NCBI GenBank assembly: GCA_016936255.1
Contig: JAFGYE010000045.1
Span: forward strand, 1 to 52,881
Origin: Marinifilaceae bacterium
GTDB taxonomy: Bacteria; Bacteroidota; Bacteroidia; Bacteroidales; Marinifilaceae
DNA: 52,881 nt
Direction of reading: 5' to 3'
Below are positions 52,313 through 52,881 of the stretch, in pieces (the first letter of the stretch is position 1; each line of letters opens with the position of its first letter). A program made the position numbers and the translations under genes. The notes beneath the pieces are model-generated. The model was not told the origin of the DNA. It made no database searches and saw only the letters and a list, made by a program, of their open reading frames with translations.

Positions 52313-52461
52313 GACAGGTCTCCTGGCTTTTCCATTTACAACGCCTTCCCATTCCATATGTTGGAACAGTGGCTTGATGTTGCAAACTGTTTTGGAATTA
52401 CAGTTGCGCGTCAGCTCACGATTTTAACGTGATTCCCTATTAAACCCTTTTTACGGGGTAT
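52313..52461 (-). promoter_or_regulatory. Cobalamin riboswitch, minus strand
   Basis: Read on the minus strand, the blocks are TAGGGAATCACG, GTGAGCTGACGCGCAACTGTAAT, CAAGCCACTG, GAATGGGAAGGC and the B12 box AGCCAGGAGACCTGTC. The order and spacing match the one upstream of nrdD. The nearest reading frame downstream is the 46-codon frame at 52026-52166, and the transporter-carboxylase operon begins at 51848. Confidence 0.95.
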
Positions 52462-52479
52462 CTTAATTATTTTCGGAAG

Positions 52480-52512
52480 CAAAGTTATCAAAAAAAGTAT
52501 CTAAAAAACAAA
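52480..52512 (-). promoter_or_regulatory. Promoter of the minus-strand riboswitch transcript
   Basis: On the minus strand TTTG (52509-52512) is followed after 21 bp by a perfect TAACTTTG (52480-52487), matching both parts of the Bacteroidota consensus. Transcription would start near 52473, a few bases before the aptamer. Confidence 0.75.
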
Positions 52513-52785
52513 TTTAAATTTCCTTTAAGTTGAATCAATTTGATTTCATGGCAATTAAAAAAGGAGAAGTAAAGAAACTGATCGTTTACAGAGGTATGGA
52601 TTTTACAAGTAATCTATTGCTGAAGTTAATTTGATTTTCTGGGATGTTGATTAAAATAACAGAAGCTTAATTTACTTGTAATGAGGATTATAAATTATGT
52701 GCTGATTTTCGGAACCCAGAATATTGATGCTATAAAACACTTTTGGTTTGTTTGATGTGAATACGATATCTTAAAATATATATAA
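52513..52785. other. Spacer between two divergent cobalamin riboswitches
   Basis: AT-rich spacer without a convincing gene. A 28-codon plus-strand frame (52548-52634, starting MAIKKGEVKK) is noted but has no independent support. The spacer must hold the promoters of both riboswitch transcripts; the plus-strand one is marked separately. Confidence 0.55.
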
Positions 52786-52793
52786 TACATTTG
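52786..52793 (+). promoter_or_regulatory. -7 promoter element of the plus-strand riboswitch
   Basis: TACATTTG matches TAnnTTTG and ends about 10 bp before the beginning of the aptamer. No clear -33 TTTG occurs at 19-21 bp spacing. Confidence 0.45.
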
Positions 52794-52799
52794 CATCGA

Positions 52800-52881
52800 T
52801 TTTGGTGTTCTGCTCAGGCTATCGTCTGAGGGAATGAAAAGGGAATCCGGTGAGAATCCGGAACAGTACCCGCTACTGTAA
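52800..52881 (+). promoter_or_regulatory. Cobalamin riboswitch, plus strand, truncated by the window end
   Basis: The first half of the aptamer is present: a short P1/P2 stem with CAGGCTATCGTCTGAGGGAATG, then AAAGGGAATCCGGTGAGAATC and the CGGAACAGTACCCGCTACTGTAA core. The B12 box lies beyond the window. The regulated gene is outside; cobalamin transport or biosynthesis genes are the usual targets. Confidence 0.9.

Noticed and set aside
52548-52634. 28-codon plus-strand frame between the divergent riboswitches
   Set aside because: It lies upstream of the plus-strand aptamer and its promoter element, and is short enough to be chance.

Overview
The window is chromosomal DNA from a member of the Bacteroidota, most likely an anaerobic or facultative marine lineage such as the Marinilabiliales; that placement is inference. 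The phylum call rests on a SusC/SusD pair, TonB-dependent receptors with carboxypeptidase-like N-termini, Bacteroidota-style promoters (TTTG about 20 bp from TAnnTTTG), few Shine-Dalgarno sites, and DUF families largely confined to this phylum. No tRNA, rRNA, CRISPR array or intact insertion sequence was seen.

Layout. 1-4.1 kb (minus): pflB-pflA-focA, anaerobic pyruvate cleavage and formate export, ending in a perfect 7-bp tandem repeat. 4.5-15 kb (plus): a Cache/PAS LytS-type histidine kinase, a large secreted zinc metalloprotease, SusC, SusD and a LytTR response regulator, which look like one sensing and nutrient-uptake locus. 15.3-17 kb (minus): a flavodoxin-like protein and a ferredoxin-nitroreductase. 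17-20.6 kb: a TPP riboswitch and thi4-thiE-thiC-thiD, where a single Thi4 with an active-site His replaces the ThiG/S/F/H thiazole branch; the operon runs directly into a 42-bp in-frame repeat array. 21.5-26.7 kb: a LexA-like S24 repressor diverging from dinB and followed by a short dnaE, with two 17-bp operator-like palindromes between repressor and dinB, suggesting a damage-inducible mutagenesis module. 26.8-33 kb: pyrD, small unknown proteins, an FKBP isomerase, a PD-(D/E)XK-like protein with a duplicated leader, and a hemerythrin/RIC-like protein overlapping a LuxR-type regulator with a degenerate receiver.

33.4-43 kb (plus): an eight-gene envelope cluster (TonB receptor, DUF4876 lipoprotein, outer-membrane barrel, ABC ATPase and permease, DUF4857-like protein, OB-fold lipoprotein with Cys/His clusters, PepSY-TM protein). 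It probably handles a metal or metal complex, but its substrate is not known from the sequence. 43.3-46.5 kb: a cobalamin riboswitch in front of nrdD-nrdG, the B12-independent anaerobic ribonucleotide reductase. 46.5-51.8 kb (minus): an AspT/YidE-like transporter and a three-subunit biotin-dependent acyl-CoA carboxylase, probably for propionyl-CoA. 52-52.9 kb: two divergent cobalamin riboswitches. The minus-strand one has a clear promoter and precedes a 46-codon reading frame and then a terminator-like hairpin. The plus-strand one is cut off by the window end.

The metabolic picture is anaerobic fermentation (formate, probably propionate) with cobalamin as a recurring regulatory signal: B12 would repress the B12-independent reductase, and the carboxylase sits next to B12-controlled transcripts, matching the B12 dependence of methylmalonyl-CoA mutase. 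The most distinctive items are the B12-controlled small ORF, the uncharacterised envelope cluster, the 42-bp array after thiD, and the operators of the S24/dinB module.
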